A DNA stretch of 17,038 bases from Oscillospiraceae bacterium (lineage in GTDB: Bacteria; Bacillota_A; Clostridia; Oscillospirales; CAG-272). Of this stretch, positions 16,026 to 17,038 are shown piece by piece (position 1 is the first letter of the stretch; every line of letters begins with the position of its first letter). The position numbers and the translations under genes are program-made. The stretch is from contig SVRU01000059.1 in the NCBI GenBank assembly GCA_015064665.1, positions 1 through 17,038 on the forward strand. The letters run 5' to 3'. The notes under the pieces were generated by a model. The model searched no databases. It worked only from the letters and a program-made list of their open reading frames with translations, and had not been told where the DNA came from.

Positions 16026-16245
16026 CACCCGAAGGTGAGCGAGTAAAAACAACTAAGTGTTGTTTTTGCGAAGCGAAGTCAACAAAGCAAGGAGCTGGCG
16101 AAGGACATTTTGTCCGACAATCAGCGACTATGCGACTTGACAGGTACGAGAACCCTGGACCCACTGCATACCGCCTTGGCGGTATATTGCGTCATTCGTC
16201 GTGTCCGACCGACGAATAGCAAATTCAGAGTCAGTTGCTTGCTCG
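16026..16245 (-). pseudogene. tRNA-Lys-derived block with hairpin insertions (copy Q)
   Basis: Minus orientation. CACCCG at 16026 corresponds to the acceptor end of tRNA-Lys; CAGGTACGAGAACCCTGG plus ACCCACTG (to 16166) to the T-arm and part of the anticodon arm; AGAGTCAGTTGCT (16227-16239) to the anticodon and D side. Between acceptor and T-arm there are about 110 extra bases with hairpins AAAAACAAC/GTTGTTTTT (16045-16067) and GGACA/TGTCC (16103-16115). In the anticodon arm there are about 60 extra bases with ATACCGCC/GGCGGTAT (16168-16185) and ATTCGTCG/CGACGAAT (16194-16217). Bases 16026-16171 are repeated at 16325-16470 with about three substitutions. The stretch 16246-16319 is A-rich with no feature. 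A short minus-strand frame through here is judged non-coding. Confidence 0.75.
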
Positions 16246-16319
16246 ATTATTGCATTGTAAGAACAAAGGAATAATACTATGTTCGCACAAAGTAAAAAAA
16301 CAAAACACAAAATCTTTTT

Positions 16320-16470
16320 TGGTGCACCCGAAGGTGAGCAAGTAAAAACAACTACGTGTTGTTTTTGCGAAGCGAAGTCAACAAAGCAAGGAGCTGGAGA
16401 AGGACATTTTGTCCGACAATCAGCGACTATGCGACTTGACAGGTACGAGAACCCTGGACCCACTGCATAC
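16320..16470 (-). pseudogene. tRNA-Lys-derived block with hairpin insertion (copy R)
   Basis: Begins with TGGTGCACCC exactly as intact tRNA-Lys (including the CCA end), then carries the same ~110-base acceptor/T-arm insertion as copy Q, then the T-arm and CCCTGGACCCACTG. It stops at GCATAC, where the second hairpin module of copy Q would begin, and the rest of the tRNA is missing. The flank before it (about 16287-16319, A-rich then ATCTTTTTT) recurs almost exactly before the intact tRNA-Lys (about 16469-16504), so the duplicated unit included the tRNA's 3' flank. Direct repeat partner: 16026-16171. Confidence 0.75.
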
Positions 16471-16504
16471 ATAAAGCAAAAAAACAAAACACAAAATCTT
16501 TTTT

Positions 16505-16580
16505 TGGTGCACCCTCAGGGACTCGAACCCTGGACCCACTGATTAAGAGTCAGTTGCTCTACCAACTGAGCTAAGGGTGC
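16505..16580 (-). tRNA. tRNA-Lys (CTT anticodon)
   Basis: Intact 76-nt gene with encoded CCA. On the minus strand it starts GCACCCTTAGCTCAGTTGG; the acceptor GCACCCT would pair with the GGGTGC-type 3' end, with some wobble. The anticodon arm is ACTGA-CTCTTAA-TCAGT, giving anticodon CTT. The T-arm is CAGGG-TTCGAGT-CCCTG. It follows tRNA-Asn by 41 bp in the same direction, presumably in the rRNA transcript; the run of T after the gene on the minus strand side is weak (AAAAAGATTTTGTG). Confidence 0.95.
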
Positions 16581-16621
16581 ATAAAAGACTTTGTGTTTCG
16601 TTTTTTGTAAAGCTCTCGCTT

Positions 16622-16697
16622 TGGCTCCCCGAACTGGGCTCGAACCAGTGACATCATGATTAACAGTCATGCGCTCTACCGACTGAGCTATCGAGGA
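16622..16697 (-). tRNA. tRNA-Asn (GTT anticodon)
   Basis: Intact 76-nt gene with encoded CCA. The acceptor TCCTCGA pairs with TCGGGGA (one G-T), discriminator G, then CCA. The anticodon arm is CATGA-CTGTTAA-TCATG, giving GTT. The T-arm is ACTGG-TTCGAGC-CCAGT. It lies about 115 bp after the 23S rRNA end, in the same direction, and is the evident source of the degenerate blocks to its left on the map. Confidence 0.96.
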
Positions 16698-16812
16698 ATA
16701 TAATCGGTATTGATTATTAAATTATTTAAAACTGCTCATTAAAAACCGAATAACTCATAAGAAACGAAGCTCAATCTATTTGTGTGCTGAACTTCTATAC
16801 AAAATAGCAGTT

Positions 16813-17038
16813 CAAGCCCTCGGTCAATTAGTATCGGTCAACTGAACACATTACTGTGCTTACATCTCCGACCTATCAATCTCGTAGTCTACGAGCGACC
16901 TTACTCATTTGAAATGATGGGATATCTCATCTTGAGGTGTGCTTCACGCTTAGATGCCTTCAGCGTTTATCACATCCGTACGCGGCTACCCGGCTATGCC
17001 CTTGGCAGAACAACCGATGCACCGGAGGTACGTCCTAC
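16813..17038 (-). rRNA. 23S ribosomal RNA, 3' end (partial)
   Basis: Highly conserved 23S 3'-terminal sequence read on the minus strand; CCCTCGGTCAATTAGTATCGG and GAACACATTACTGTGCTTACA are hallmark reverse-strand stretches, as is CGCTTAGATGCCTTCAGCG. The mature 3' end is estimated near 16812. The remainder lies beyond the window. The spacer 16698-16812 contains no 5S rRNA signature. Confidence 0.95.

Noticed and set aside
15838..16164. Minus-strand open frame of 108 residues through the tRNA-Asn and tRNA-Lys derived blocks, with a second related one at 16128-16487.
   Set aside because: They owe their likeness to the duplicated tRNA-derived DNA, have no ribosome site and cross pseudo-tRNA sequence; treated as non-coding.
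16279..16542. Plus-strand frame ending in VHPQGLEPWTH.
   Set aside because: It reads antisense through a tRNA-Lys copy and the intact tRNA-Lys; a common artefact.

Overview
The window looks like chromosomal DNA of a low-to-mid GC Firmicute of the Clostridia, probably a gut or rumen anaerobe. The support is a DUF4317 protein (a family known from Clostridia), a Trp-specific T-box leader, tRNA genes with encoded CCA ends, strong TTGANN-N17-TATAAT promoters (most with the extended TGn), AGGAGG-type ribosome sites and near-exclusive TAA stops. No species assignment is possible from the sequence alone.

Left part (1-6831, plus strand): the last codons of an unidentified gene, then two tandem, highly similar genes for ~1058-residue GH106-like alpha-L-rhamnosidases. 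The first copy carries a 2-base deletion near 1154 that breaks the frame; the second is intact and has its own promoter. Middle part (6832-11160): ordinary housekeeping genes, each apparently its own transcription unit: a DUF4317 protein, an AlkD-type DNA glycosylase (minus strand), a TspO/MBR membrane protein, and a lone tryptophan synthase beta gene behind a complete T-box riboswitch with UGG specifier.

Right part (11160-17038, all real genes on the minus strand) is the accessory region. It holds a cysteine-rich lipoprotein with an 11-residue CxxC periodicity, a membrane protein with a C-terminal zinc ribbon, a small basic 88-residue protein, and a GH78-like alpha-L-rhamnosidase interrupted by one in-frame TGA where a Trp codon is expected. 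These are interleaved with a family of degenerate tRNA-derived repeats. The window ends with intact tRNA-Lys(CTT), intact tRNA-Asn(GTT) and the 3' end of a 23S rRNA, with no 5S gene between.

The most unusual structure is at 12496-16470. At least five blocks are recognisably built from tRNA-Asn or tRNA-Lys, the same two tRNAs that stand intact next door, but are filled with short perfect hairpins (about 6-9 bp arms) at the T-loop, the acceptor/T-arm junction and the anticodon arm. Two of the blocks form a ~248-bp direct repeat. Together with a ~17-bp dyad motif and T-arm-like fragments they bracket two minus-strand genes, so the region reads like a small cassette array grown beside the rRNA/tRNA operon. 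No recombinase gene is in the window, so the mechanism is open.

Functionally, the tandem GH106 genes and the GH78 gene point to degradation of rhamnose-containing plant or microbial glycans, but two of the three genes are broken in this sequence.
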